Shown: positions 9,521-17,092 of the stretch, piece by piece
Layout: the number at the start of each line of letters is the position of its first letter
How positions within the stretch are numbered: the first letter of the stretch is position 1
Assembly (NCBI GenBank): GCA_963674555.1
Contig: OY771429.1
Span: 1,550,001-1,614,000 of the forward strand
DNA: 64,000 bases
Direction of reading: 5' to 3'
DNA from: JBGMEA01 sp963674555
GTDB taxonomy: Bacteria > Bacillota > Clostridia > Eubacteriales > Anaerofustaceae
Notes under the pieces: model-generated
Databases searched by the model: none
The model's input: the letters and a program-made list of their open reading frames with translations, nothing else
What the model was told of the DNA's origin: nothing
Position numbers and translations under genes: made by a program

Positions 9521-9982
9521 ATGGCAAACGAAGCAAACACTTATGCCGAGGATATGAAACGACTGCGGGAAGACGCGATCAACGAAGCGCTTACGCAGTA
9601 CGAACTGCAAAAAGACTATATGAACAAGCAGGCGGACGCGGCGCATAAAGAGACGAACCGAGCGAGCATAAAAGACTATAAAAACTACGTTGATTCGTAC
9701 GGTATCCAAAGCGAATCATTAGCGGAAGCGGGTCTAAAATACAGCGGTGCGGCTGAAACGAGTTACGCCAAAGGCTACAACGCCTATCAAAACGCGCTGG
9801 CAAACGCAGCCTCTACGGCGCAGGGCACGAAAGATGAAGCGAACAATACCTACTTGGGCGCGGTGGCGCAGGCGAACGCTGACAAGTTGAACGTGGAAGC
9901 GGATTATTACAACACGCTACTGAATAATCATTGGAATCAAACGCAGCTTGATTATTACAACAGTATGTTAAAGCAATCTTAA
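9521..9982 (+). CDS. Helical internal virion protein
   Basis: 153 aa, almost entirely charged alpha-helix with Ala, Asn, Gln and Tyr (YAKGYNAYQNALANAASTAQ). No membrane segment. It resembles the next gene, which has a matching YAYNAYRSRLSAAAKAAQN stretch, so the two are probably paralogous internal or ejection proteins. Short-tailed phages commonly encode several such helical proteins after the tail genes. The exact role is inferred. Confidence 0.6.
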   Translation: MANEANTYAEDMKRLREDAINEALTQYELQKDYMNKQADAAHKETNRASIKDYKNYVDSYGIQSESLAEAGLKYSGAAETSYAKGYNAYQNALANAASTAQGTKDEANNTYLGAVAQANADKLNVEADYYNTLLNNHWNQTQLDYYNSMLKQS

Positions 9983-10003
9983 TGCGTATAAAGGAGAAAC
10001 GAT

Positions 10004-10843
10004 ATGGCTGAAAAAACACCGCAGGAGATCTTGGACGATCTGCACGCGGCGCAGATAGAAGCACAGAAGGCGGGGCTGATCGATCAGCGTGAGAAGACTG
10101 ACGCGGTCATTGGAGAGGCTGTAGGTGCGCAAACGAAAGAGAACACCGGCGCGGGCGCGGACTATAACAATTATCAAAAAACAAATGCGGGCAAAAGCGA
10201 AACGAGCGGGATGTACGCCTACAACGCGTACCGAAGCAGACTTTCGGCGGCGGCAAAAGCGGCACAAAACGCGAAAGAGAAAGCGGACCTTTCCTACAAC
10301 ATGACGAAAGCGAACGCAAACGCAAATCTAAGTAACGCGCAAGCGGCGGAAAAAGCGGCGCGCAATGAACAGTATTGGAAGCAACAGCAGTGGGACTATC
10401 AATTGGCTGCGGATGAAGCGGCGAAGCAGGCGGCAGAAGAGGCAAAGCAAGCGAGCAGAAGATCGTATTCAACTAGCGCTACAGATAACTCAGCAGCGAG
10501 AGCCGAAGCAGGGGCGCTTGCTATGAAACCGATTGATACGGTAATGGATATTGTATCAAATATGAAAGGTCAGTCTGATGAAGGTCAGAACAAGCGGCAG
10601 GACAATAAGATTCCGGACAGACGAGGGAAAGACTTTGCGAGAAACAAAAATGAAGCTTTTAACGAATTGATATCTCAAGCACAGTCTATCAGCGATGACG
10701 GAAAATTGCGCGTATCTAAGAAAGACCGTGAGAAGATCCTAAATGAAGCGATAGCGTTGGGGTATGACAAAAACAGTGATGAATACAAAGCGTTGTTGTT
10801 CTACTTGAAAGGGCGCGCGGGTACGAGCAGTTATTATTTGTAA
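10004..10843 (+). CDS. Helical internal virion / ejection protein
   Basis: 279 aa with an AAAGGAGAAA site. Residues ~1-160 are Ala/Lys/Gln-rich helix with low-complexity stretches (AADEAAKQAAEEAKQAS). Residues ~190-279 are a charged globular end (RVSKKDREKILNEAIALGY). The shared Y.AYNAY motif links it to the preceding gene. The N-terminal half of the 899-aa toxin carrier has a comparable coiled-coil composition, so all three may pack inside the capsid. Confidence 0.6.
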   Translation: MAEKTPQEILDDLHAAQIEAQKAGLIDQREKTDAVIGEAVGAQTKENTGAGADYNNYQKTNAGKSETSGMYAYNAYRSRLSAAAKAAQNAKEKADLSYNMTKANANANLSNAQAAEKAARNEQYWKQQQWDYQLAADEAAKQAAEEAKQASRRSYSTSATDNSAARAEAGALAMKPIDTVMDIVSNMKGQSDEGQNKRQDNKIPDRRGKDFARNKNEAFNELISQAQSISDDGKLRVSKKDREKILNEAIALGYDKNSDEYKALLFYLKGRAGTSSYYL

Positions 10844-10853
10844 GGGGGGCAGC

Positions 10854-10949
10854 ATGAAAAGCAATACAACGATGACACTTCCGACAAGTACGGACAGGAC
10901 GACATTCGAGATCACAAAAGATTTGTATAAGATCGCGGATATAGTATAA
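10854..10949 (+). CDS. 31-aa conserved-looking phage microprotein
   Basis: ATG 10854 follows AAGGGGGGCAGC, a very strong ribosome site, and the frame ends one base before the terminator. The peptide contains TLPTSTDRTTFEITKDLYK, which looks like a real protein and not a leader. It is the last gene of the tail operon. Function unknown; it could be a small virion or accessory protein. Confidence 0.55.
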   Translation: MKSNTTMTLPTSTDRTTFEITKDLYKIADIV

Positions 10950-10977
10950 AAGCAGGCGCATGTGCGCCTGCTTTTTT
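10950..10977 (+). terminator. Terminator of the tail operon
   Basis: AGCAGGCGCA/TGCGCCTGCT stem with a two-base loop and six T. It belongs to the same AGGCGC hairpin family that closes most toxin/immunity cassettes downstream. Confidence 0.9.
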
Positions 10978-11005
10978 GTATGTAATGAAAGTAAATTTGT
11001 GTCGA

Positions 11006-11590
11006 TTATAAGTTTGCGGTATATGTTTGTTGCGGGATCTGTTTATTAACGAAGCTGAAAATATCAGCTTGTGCTAATGCTTGTTCATTGTAAAATTTAT
11101 CTTCATTGGTATTACCGTAAATGAATGTCAATTCGTTGAGTGTATTATCTGCTTGAATATATTGAATAATTACTTTGTTGATAAGCGCTTCTTGCTCAAC
11201 AGGTGTACCAAAGCGCCCGACTAGATCTCGCTCCAATGCTTTGATTTCAGTAGTTTTGAATAATTGGATCTGTGTATATTGAATATAGTAGGTTATAGTA
11301 GGCGTTGATCGGGTCATGATCGTTAATTTTTCATCATCAGCTAAAAGATAGCAGAGATCGCCTTTTGGTATTTTAGGCAGTACGGAATCGGATTGGCATA
11401 AGAGTGAAGCTTTCGCATGATGTTTCGAAATCATTTCTTTAGCTTCATTCTGCAAAGATATCTTGTTTTCTTCTTTGATATCTTCTCGCTGTTTTTGAGC
11501 TTTTGATACTTTATTTAGCTGAGCATAAGCATAGAAAGATATAACACAAACTGCGATTAAGAAAAGATATGTCATTCTTAAAACCCCCAT
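11006..11590 (-). CDS. Membrane-anchored protein, distant relative of 1589-2140
   Basis: 194 aa (or five fewer if the ATG at 11575 is used; GGGGG precedes that one). One N-terminal membrane segment (YLFLIAVCVISFYAYA), then a Lys/Glu linker and a beta-rich domain. The landmarks DLCYLLADDEKL, YYIQYTQIQLF and ALAQADIFSFVNKQIP align with the 1589-2140 and 40548-41119 proteins. It lies inverted between the tail operon and the first toxin cassette and seems to have cut off the 5' end of that cassette. Function unknown. Confidence 0.7.
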   Translation of the reverse strand: MGVLRMTYLFLIAVCVISFYAYAQLNKVSKAQKQREDIKEENKISLQNEAKEMISKHHAKASLLCQSDSVLPKIPKGDLCYLLADDEKLTIMTRSTPTITYYIQYTQIQLFKTTEIKALERDLVGRFGTPVEQEALINKVIIQYIQADNTLNELTFIYGNTNEDKFYNEQALAQADIFSFVNKQIPQQTYTANL

Positions 11591-11652
11591 AAGACGTATG
11601 CGTTAATTATAACATATAAACAAAGGGACATGGCTAATTTTTACAATCCGTT

Positions 11653-12936
11653 ATGCAACCCGTCTTTGAGAATATCGCTTATTCGGGAGAGGACTATACA
11701 TTCAAGAATAACCCCGTGACTGTCACTTTGGATGATGTGTACGACGGGCTGGTCGGCGGGATCATGGGCACTGCTTTTGAGAGCGTGGGAATGGTGCCGA
11801 AAGATAGCGCAGTCGACACAGACATTCAAACGAAGGCAGACACAAATACAAACCCGTCCGCAAAAGTGAAAAACAAATCCGACGGTAAACTCTCAAATAT
11901 TTTCGACAGCGTGACACGCAAGACTTTGGAACAACTGAGCGAAGCTCACGCGATGGCGGCGGACGAAGCGGTGACGGACGCTTACGCGGAGCGTTTGAAA
12001 AGTGAGGGCGTGAACAGTGATATGACGGAGAGTTATAAGAAACAATCCGCAGGCAGCAGAACAAACAAGGCTTCTGCGGTTGAGCATATTTTAAAACTCA
12101 AAGGAGAGTATGGGGAAGCGATCAAGGCGAAAGTTGAGAAGATTGTAAGTAAGGGGAAGACACAAAACACAGACTCGAATATTGCGAACTCCGATCAAGT
12201 ATCTATAGAACCCGGCGAGAAGTTACAGACAACACAGCCAAACACTTTAGACACTATGACCGACACGCAAGTCGATTCATTGTACAAGACGACTGTCAAT
12301 GAATATGCGGATATGTTACGGGCGGAAGATTTCAGCGAAGCACAGATCGAGAACTATCTTGATATAGCGATGAAGACAACAGGGGTCGAGAACCAGAAGA
12401 GCGCGATCGTGAAGTTGCAAGGGGAGATGGGGAATGGAAATGCGTTGAACCCTAAACCGAATGATGCTACAATAGCATTAAGCGAATCTCCACGGATCGT
12501 TTCGAGCAACGAAGCTGTATTGGAAGCGCTACCGCAAGCATATCAAGATATTTTTGCGGACGGAAAACTGATACATATATTACTCGGCGAAGTCGTTAAA
12601 GGACAGGCAAAAGGCTTTCATTATGAAGGAATGCCTGAACCGATCGGACGCATTATTCCCGGCACGGAATTTGGGACTGATTCATTTGGAATATACAAAG
12701 CACAAGTTGAGATCAATGGCATCAAAAAGAAATCGAATGAGGGATACTCGACATTCTTCCCGAAACAATGGAGCGCTCAAGAAGTGGTTGAAGCTATCAA
12801 TGAAGCGTATGATTCGAGAGGATATATTCGAGGTAACACATATAAAGGCATTACCAATTCGGGTATAGAAATAGAAATGTATATCAATAAGGATAGTAAG
12901 ATAATATCTGCATATCCGAAATATGGGAGGGAATGA
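11653..12936 (+). CDS. Toxin cassette 1: truncated carrier with EndoU RNase tip
   Basis: 427 aa. Residues ~78-170 are carrier sequence shared with cassettes 3 and 5 (VTRKTLEQLSEAHAMAADEA, YKKQSAGSRT). Residues ~290-427 are a bacterial EndoU domain: HILLGE (H308), GFHYEG (H323), GIYKAQVEI, STFFPKQWS (366-374) and a final SAYPKYG. EndoU enzymes cleave RNA. There is no ribosome site before ATG 11653, a stop lies 15 nt upstream in frame, and an inverted gene sits immediately 5', so this is probably a silent or poorly expressed donor cassette. The immunity gene follows at once. Confidence 0.8.
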   Translation: MQPVFENIAYSGEDYTFKNNPVTVTLDDVYDGLVGGIMGTAFESVGMVPKDSAVDTDIQTKADTNTNPSAKVKNKSDGKLSNIFDSVTRKTLEQLSEAHAMAADEAVTDAYAERLKSEGVNSDMTESYKKQSAGSRTNKASAVEHILKLKGEYGEAIKAKVEKIVSKGKTQNTDSNIANSDQVSIEPGEKLQTTQPNTLDTMTDTQVDSLYKTTVNEYADMLRAEDFSEAQIENYLDIAMKTTGVENQKSAIVKLQGEMGNGNALNPKPNDATIALSESPRIVSSNEAVLEALPQAYQDIFADGKLIHILLGEVVKGQAKGFHYEGMPEPIGRIIPGTEFGTDSFGIYKAQVEINGIKKKSNEGYSTFFPKQWSAQEVVEAINEAYDSRGYIRGNTYKGITNSGIEIEMYINKDSKIISAYPKYGRE

Positions 12937-12941
12937 TCGTA

Positions 12942-13298
12942 ATGAAATATTCGTATGAATTTGAAGATCGTGTACTGAAAAATGGAAATATACAAAGGAA
13001 AACGCTACTTATTCATTTGGACCCAAAGTTGGATATGGTATCAAGCTTTTTAGAATCCGACATTCAAGGTGGAAGCGTGCAATACGTTTTGGATAACATC
13101 GATAAAGTGCTAAGCGGAGAATTAGACCATATGGAAATGACGGGCAATTTATGCGATGTAAATATCTATAAAGATAAAACAACGATAGAAAACTTGTTTA
13201 ACGAGGATGAATACAGCGAGATCGAGACGATAGAACTCCGAGAGTTTGTGGTTTTGTGGGGCGAAGAGACAAAGCGGTTTTACAAAGAGAATCGGTAA
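12942..13298 (+). CDS. Immunity protein for the EndoU toxin of cassette 1
   Basis: 118 aa, no membrane segment, so it should be cytosolic. The ATG at 12942 is chosen over 12933 because GGAGG (12926-12930) is better spaced and because it matches the start of the paralog at 16224. Landmarks are SDIQGGSVQYVLDNIDKVL, HMEMTGNLCDVNIYKDKTTI and a C-terminal FVVLWGEETKRFYKEN. Both EndoU tips in the window are followed by this same family, the best evidence that it is the cognate immunity protein. Confidence 0.8.
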   Translation: MKYSYEFEDRVLKNGNIQRKTLLIHLDPKLDMVSSFLESDIQGGSVQYVLDNIDKVLSGELDHMEMTGNLCDVNIYKDKTTIENLFNEDEYSEIETIELREFVVLWGEETKRFYKENR

Positions 13299-13304
13299 AG
13301 CAAA

Positions 13305-13332
13305 GCAGGCGCGAAAGCGCCTGTTTTTTTTA
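13305..13332 (+). terminator. Cassette 1 terminator
   Basis: GCAGGCGC-GAAA-GCGCCTGT hairpin with a GNRA-type loop and an eight-T run. The same hairpin closes cassettes 4, 5, 7 and 10. Confidence 0.9.
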
Positions 13333-13492
13333 TTTGCACTTGCAGCATTGATATTATTGGGTAATGATATCCCGCAATCTTCGATAACTACTAATGTTCA
13401 AAAATTGGTGGATAGTGAATTTAAAATGTTCAGTGTCTAATTCCAATGAAGATATGAAGTTAAAAAAGCACCCCTTAGGGGGCGCTTTTTTT
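13333..13492 (+). pseudogene. Cassette 2 remnant with its own terminator
   Basis: Between two terminators lies only ~130 bp. One frame reads ALAALILLGNDIPQ and then KLVDSEFKMFSV followed by TAA. It is probably the tail of a lost toxin or immunity gene. It ends with a second hairpin, AGCACCCC-TTA-GGGGGCGCT plus seven T (13468-13492), of the GCGCCCC type that also closes 20058-20083 and 23509-23538. I take it as a cassette deleted down to its 3' end. Confidence 0.5.
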
Positions 13493-13498
13493 ATTTGT

Positions 13499-14323
13499 AA
13501 TGATATGGCGGAGAGCTATAAGAAACAATCCGCAGGCAGCAGAACAAGCAAGGCTTCGGCGGTCGATCATATTTTAAAACTCAAAGGGGAGTATGGGGAA
13601 GCAATCAAGGCGAAAGTGGAGAAGATCGCAGGCAGTGGGAAGGCAACTGAGCCTTCGATCCAAAGGATAACAAGTAATACTGTTACATCTGATGTAAGCG
13701 TTAAGTCAGAATTGAGCGATGCAGACATCACAACCAAACTCGAGACCAAAAGCAAGTTTACCGATACACAGCTTGAGAATATGAACAAGACTCAGCTTTA
13801 CCATACGCTTCGCACATTGGCGATGAACACGGACGTAAAACTCGAAAGTGATGCGGATATCCTTGATACGGTCATCGCGATGAAAGACAGCGAAGATGTC
13901 GCAGGAATGAAAGATTTGGTGAAGGAGTTGCAGGGCGATGTGTCGAATGATAATGTGTTGCGGGATGATGGTGAGGGTGGTAGAATAGAGGCAGATAAAA
14001 TTGATAAAATCACAAGAGAGAGCATCAATACAAAACTGACTACATATTTACTTGATTTTAATCATTCTTCAGGTCACAGTAAAGCAAAATGGTTTAAAGA
14101 AGCACTTGGATTTACACAAGATAATTCTGTTGAACTTGCAAAGCAAATTGTATTTGATCCTCAGAAAGTAATTGTAAAAACAGAGAATATTTATGGAATT
14201 AAATACAGCCAGTTTATTGCTATCAAAGGTTTAAATGGCCGAACGATTGCTGTTCAATTTGTTTGGATAAAAAACAAAGATGGGATTATTAGATTGGTTA
14301 CTGCAATTCCAACAAAAAAATAA
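13499..14323 (+). pseudogene. Toxin cassette 3: 5'-truncated carrier with DUF6883 tip
   Basis: The frame enters carrier sequence just after the cassette 2 terminator (DMAESYKKQSAGSRTSKASA, ATG 13505) with no ribosome site. The linker ITTKLETKSKFTDTQLENMN leads to a junction motif RDDGEGGRIEA at 13965. The tip (KLTTYLLDFNHSSGHSKAKW, FVWIKNKDGIIRLVTAIP) matches DUF6883, a predicted toxin domain often paired with DUF4926, and such a protein follows here. The reading frame is intact, but the cassette has no promoter or start, so it should be silent unless recombined onto a full carrier. The tip is AT-rich compared with the carrier part. Confidence 0.7.
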
Positions 14324-14337
14324 ATTTGGAGGTTGAA

Positions 14338-14529
14338 ATGTTTAAAGAAAATGATTTTGTCGAAGCTAACACAGATCTTTCTAATTGTGTTTTAAAAGGG
14401 GATAGGGGAATAATTGTATTGGTATATCAGAAACCGTCTTTAGCTTATGAGGTTGAATTTATTGATATGCAAGGGGATACTAAAGAATTGTTGACAGTAC
14501 AACCCGAGGATATAACATCAGTTCAATAA
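14338..14529 (+). CDS. DUF4926-type immunity protein (partner of DUF6883)
   Basis: 63 aa from ATG 14338 with GGAGG at 14328-14332. It carries the DUF4926 pattern: an acidic start, CVLKGDRGIIVLVYQKP, then YEVEFIDMQGDT and a final PEDITSV. DUF6883/DUF4926 pairs are a known toxin-antidote-like neighbourhood, so immunity to cassette 3 is likely. Its own ribosome site means it could be translated even if the toxin part is not. Confidence 0.75.
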   Translation: MFKENDFVEANTDLSNCVLKGDRGIIVLVYQKPSLAYEVEFIDMQGDTKELLTVQPEDITSVQ

Positions 14530-14540
14530 AGTAGGTATAA

Positions 14541-14855
14541 ATTATACGATTAATAAGCAGAAAAATAATTGTAGATAATCAACAATATGCTAAAGTAGGA
14601 GATAGGTTATATTCAAAGCATGCTGTAGATAGAATGCAACCAAGCGGGAATCGCTTTGGACCTAATATTTATCAAGGGATCAATGGAAATGTGCATGGCA
14701 GGAGTATTGCTCCTCAATTTGTTGAAGACGTTATAAATTCCGTTGAACCTATTCAACAAGAGAATGGTGTTATGGTATATATATCCGGTTCTGTTAAAGT
14801 TGTTGTAAATGATCAGGGTGCAGTGATTACTATCGTTACATATATAGGAAGGTAA
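14541..14855 (+). pseudogene. Cassette 4: headless toxin tip
   Basis: An open frame with no start or ribosome site begins right behind the DUF4926 gene. It reads YSKHAVDRMQPSGNRFGPN, HGRSIAPQFVEDVI and ends VNDQGAVITIVTYIGR. The HA..RM...GRsI...V pattern is typical of small C-terminal nuclease-like toxin tips in polymorphic toxins; the exact family is not recognised. It has lost its carrier completely, as if a newer tip (cassette 3) was inserted in front of it. Confidence 0.55.
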
Positions 14856-14860
14856 TGAAC

Positions 14861-15118
14861 ATGAAAACTTTAGAAAATGTAATAAGCCTATGTAGATCTT
14901 TCATTAATGGGGACTATGGTTTGGAAGAATTTCAGCATAAACTTGAAGCGGTGATTCTTCCTGATGAATATAAATATACTTTAGAAAAAGATCAGCATAA
15001 TATGGTTAATTACCTTGAAGAGATTCGATTCACATTATTGGAAGAAAACCAGAGAAAAGAAGCAGTTAAAGTTGCTGAAAAGTTTATTAATACAGTCATA
15101 AAATATATTAACAAATAA
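14861..15118 (+). CDS. Candidate immunity protein of cassette 4
   Basis: 85 aa, helical and acidic/basic (LENVISLCRSFINGDYGLEE, KEAVKVAEKFINTVIKYINK). GGAAGG lies 8 nt before ATG 14861; an alternative ATG at 14855 overlaps the previous stop. A small helical protein between a toxin tip and a cassette terminator is most simply its immunity protein. Family not recognised. Confidence 0.6.
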   Translation: MKTLENVISLCRSFINGDYGLEEFQHKLEAVILPDEYKYTLEKDQHNMVNYLEEIRFTLLEENQRKEAVKVAEKFINTVIKYINK

Positions 15119-15126
15119 CAGTTGTA

Positions 15127-15155
15127 AACAGGCGCGAAAGCGCCTGTTTTTTTTT
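15127..15155 (+). terminator. Cassette 4 terminator
   Basis: AACAGGCGC-GAAA-GCGCCTGTT with nine T. Carrier sequence of cassette 5 begins within ~10 nt, so the terminator also insulates the next cassette. Confidence 0.9.
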
Positions 15156-15161
15156 ATTGTC

Positions 15162-16223
15162 GGCGGTAAACTCTCAAATATTTTTGACAGTGTGACACGC
15201 AAGACTTTGGAGAAACTGAGCGAAGCCGATGCGATGGCAGCGGACGAAGCGGTAACGGACGCTTACGCGGAGCATTTGAAAAGCGAGGGCGTGAGCAGTG
15301 ATATGGCGGAGACGTTTAAGAAACAATCCGCAAACAGCAGAACAAGCAAGGCTTCTGCGGTTGAGCATGCCGTAAAAGTTATGAGTGAGTACGGAAATGC
15401 GATCAAGGCGAAAGTGGAGAAGGTCGTAGGCAGAGGGAAGGCACAAAGTTCTGATACGGATATCGCAACCAAGCTCGAGACCAAAAGCAAGTTTACCGAA
15501 ACAGAACTGAAAAGCATGGACACAACACAGCTTCAAAACATTGTTACTCAACTTGCGCCAAAATATCGTGAAAGTCTGAAATCAGTGGGTTTAAACAGCA
15601 ATATAGTGGACACACAGGTAGATGCAATGGTTTCTTCTCAGGACGTAATGGAACTTGTGAAGAGTGCCGATGTGATGCAAAAAGAATTGGGACTTAAAGA
15701 TAATGTGCAAATTACGGCAGATGAAACGAATGTGTTTGAAAACGAACTGAACGATGATAGAATTGATACAAACAACACCTCTGTTTTCTCGACCAATCAA
15801 GAAGTGTTTGATGCTTTAAAGCAAACCGAGATATTCAGAGATCGTGATGTAATCGAACATGTATTGCTCGGAGATGTTAAAAACAGACAGGCAAAAGGTT
15901 TTCATTATGAGGGCATGCCTGAACCGATCGGTCGGATCGTTCCCGGGACAGAATTTGGAACCGACTCATTCGGCGTATATAAAGCGCAAGTTGAGATCAA
16001 TGGTATCAAAAAGAAATCAAATGAGGGGTATTCCACATTCTTTCCGAAACATTGGAGCCCGCAAGAAATTGTTGACGCGATCAATGAAGCCTATGATTCG
16101 AAAAAATATATCGTTGGGAATACATATTCAGGGACTACAAACAATGGGATAACAATAGAAATGTATTTAGATAAAAAAGGCAAAATCATATCTGCATATC
16201 CAATTTATATGGAGGTCAAATAA
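15162..16223 (+). pseudogene. Toxin cassette 5: headless carrier with EndoU tip
   Basis: The frame opens with GGKLSNIFDSVTRKTLE at 15162, the same carrier point as residue 78 of cassette 1, directly after a terminator and without a start site (the first GTG, 15192, has no ribosome site). The linker shares TKLETKSKFTETELKSMD with other cassettes. The tip is EndoU (VIEHVLLGDV, GFHYEGMPEPIGR, GVYKAQVEI, STFFPKHWS, SAYPIY), close to that of cassette 1 but with synonymous differences throughout. So the window holds two EndoU donors. Probably not expressed as it stands. Confidence 0.75.
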
Positions 16224-16571
16224 ATGAAATATCAATATAAATTTGAATCAGTCGAAATGGATAACGGATCGAAATTATTGGTTATGAGAGTAGATCAATC
16301 GATCTATATGGTATCTTCTTTCTTGTTTTCCGACATTCAAGGCGGAAGCGTACAGTATGTTTTGGATAATATCGATAAAGTGTTAAACGGAGAATTAGAG
16401 CATATGGAAATGACAGGTAATTTATGCGATGTGAATATCTATAAAGACAAAACAACGATAAAGAACTTGTTCGATGAGGATGAATACAGCGAGATCGAGA
16501 CAACGGAACTGAGGGAATTTGTGGTTTTGTGGGGAGAAGAAACAAAGCGGTTTTACAAAGAGAATCAGTAA
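16224..16571 (+). CDS. Immunity protein for the EndoU toxin of cassette 5
   Basis: 115 aa; GGAGG sits 9 nt upstream of ATG 16224. It is strongly similar to the cassette 1 immunity protein over its C-terminal 80 residues (SDIQGGSVQYVLDN, GNLCDVNIYKDKTTI, VVLWGEETKRFYKEN). The first 35 residues diverge more (MDNGSKLLVMRVDQSIYM against KNGNIQRKTLLIHLD), a possible specificity region. Cytosolic, as expected for protection against an intracellular RNase. Confidence 0.8.
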   Translation: MKYQYKFESVEMDNGSKLLVMRVDQSIYMVSSFLFSDIQGGSVQYVLDNIDKVLNGELEHMEMTGNLCDVNIYKDKTTIKNLFDEDEYSEIETTELREFVVLWGEETKRFYKENQ

Positions 16572-16575
16572 CGTA

Positions 16576-16603
16576 AAGCAGGCGCGAAAGCGCTTGTTTT
16601 TTT
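16576..16603 (+). terminator. Cassette 5 terminator
   Basis: AAGCAGGCGC-GAAA-GCGCTTGTTT, same family as the other cassette hairpins with one G-U pair, then a T run. Confidence 0.85.
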
Positions 16604-16622
16604 ATTGCCCTTTTAAGCGAAG

Positions 16623-16721
16623 AGCAGAACAAGCAAGGCTTCAGCGGTTGAGAATATTTTAAAACTCAAAGGGGAGTATGGGGAAGCGATACGCACCCGA
16701 ATTGAAAAATTAGGTGCTTAA
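16623..16721 (+). pseudogene. Cassette 6: carrier stub
   Basis: 33 codons of carrier (SRTSKASAVENILKLKGEY, then GEAIRTRIEKLGA and a stop). It matches residues ~135-165 of cassette 1 and nothing follows except an inverted small gene. It shows a cassette reduced to a fragment shorter than 100 bp. Confidence 0.6.
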
Positions 16722-16869
16722 TTATTATAGTAACGAGCTGTTCGTTTTTTATATTGGTTGCATCCTTATGCACTTGTATTGAAAATAAACCACTTACAAA
16801 AAATGCAACATAAGCAACTATCAGTAAAACGATTATCCATTTCTTATTCATAATACTTTTCATATACAT
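16666..16869 (-). CDS. Small one-TM protein, 3' end possibly replaced
   Basis: 67 aa; AGAGAAG precedes the ATG at 16869 (an alternative is 16863). One hydrophobic segment (WIIVLLIVAYVAFFVSGLF). Its last ~19 codons lie antiparallel inside the cassette 6 stub, so the natural C-terminus was probably overwritten by the cassette. Function unknown. Confidence 0.45.
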   Translation of the reverse strand: MYMKSIMNKKWIIVLLIVAYVAFFVSGLFSIQVHKDATNIKNEQLVTIIIKHLIFQFGCVSLPHTPL

Positions 16870-16982
16870 GTCTTCTCTCTGAATATTATTATATATTATA
16901 CCACATATTTAGGATGTAGTTTCTTTGTAATAAAATAAAGAAACAGAATGAAAGTTAGGATATTTCGGCAGGGTCTGATCCC

Positions 16983-17015
16983 GTCATGGTTTGGCAAAGA
17001 ACACGGTGCTATACT
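16983..17015 (+). promoter_or_regulatory. Promoter with GTCAT box for the full-length toxin gene
   Basis: GTCAT at 16983-16987, exactly 19 nt, then TGC-TATACT (17007-17015): the same arrangement as at 5082-5114. The -35 hexamer (TGGTTT) is poor. It is the only such promoter in the 11-26 kb array, consistent with one expressed toxin and many silent donors. Confidence 0.6.
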
Positions 17016-17029
17016 TAAAAACGTAAAGA

Positions 17030-17060
17030 GATCCGCTTAAACAGCGGATTTCTTTATTTT
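17030..17060 (+). terminator. Leader terminator before the full-length toxin gene
   Basis: ATCCGCT-TAAAC-AGCGGAT stem followed by TTCTTTATTTT. It lies between promoter and gene, as in the other two phage modules. The T tract is interrupted, so it is weaker than the one at 5125. Confidence 0.6.
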
Positions 17061-17092
17061 CGTTCAAACATAGGAAAGGCGGATCGACGAAC

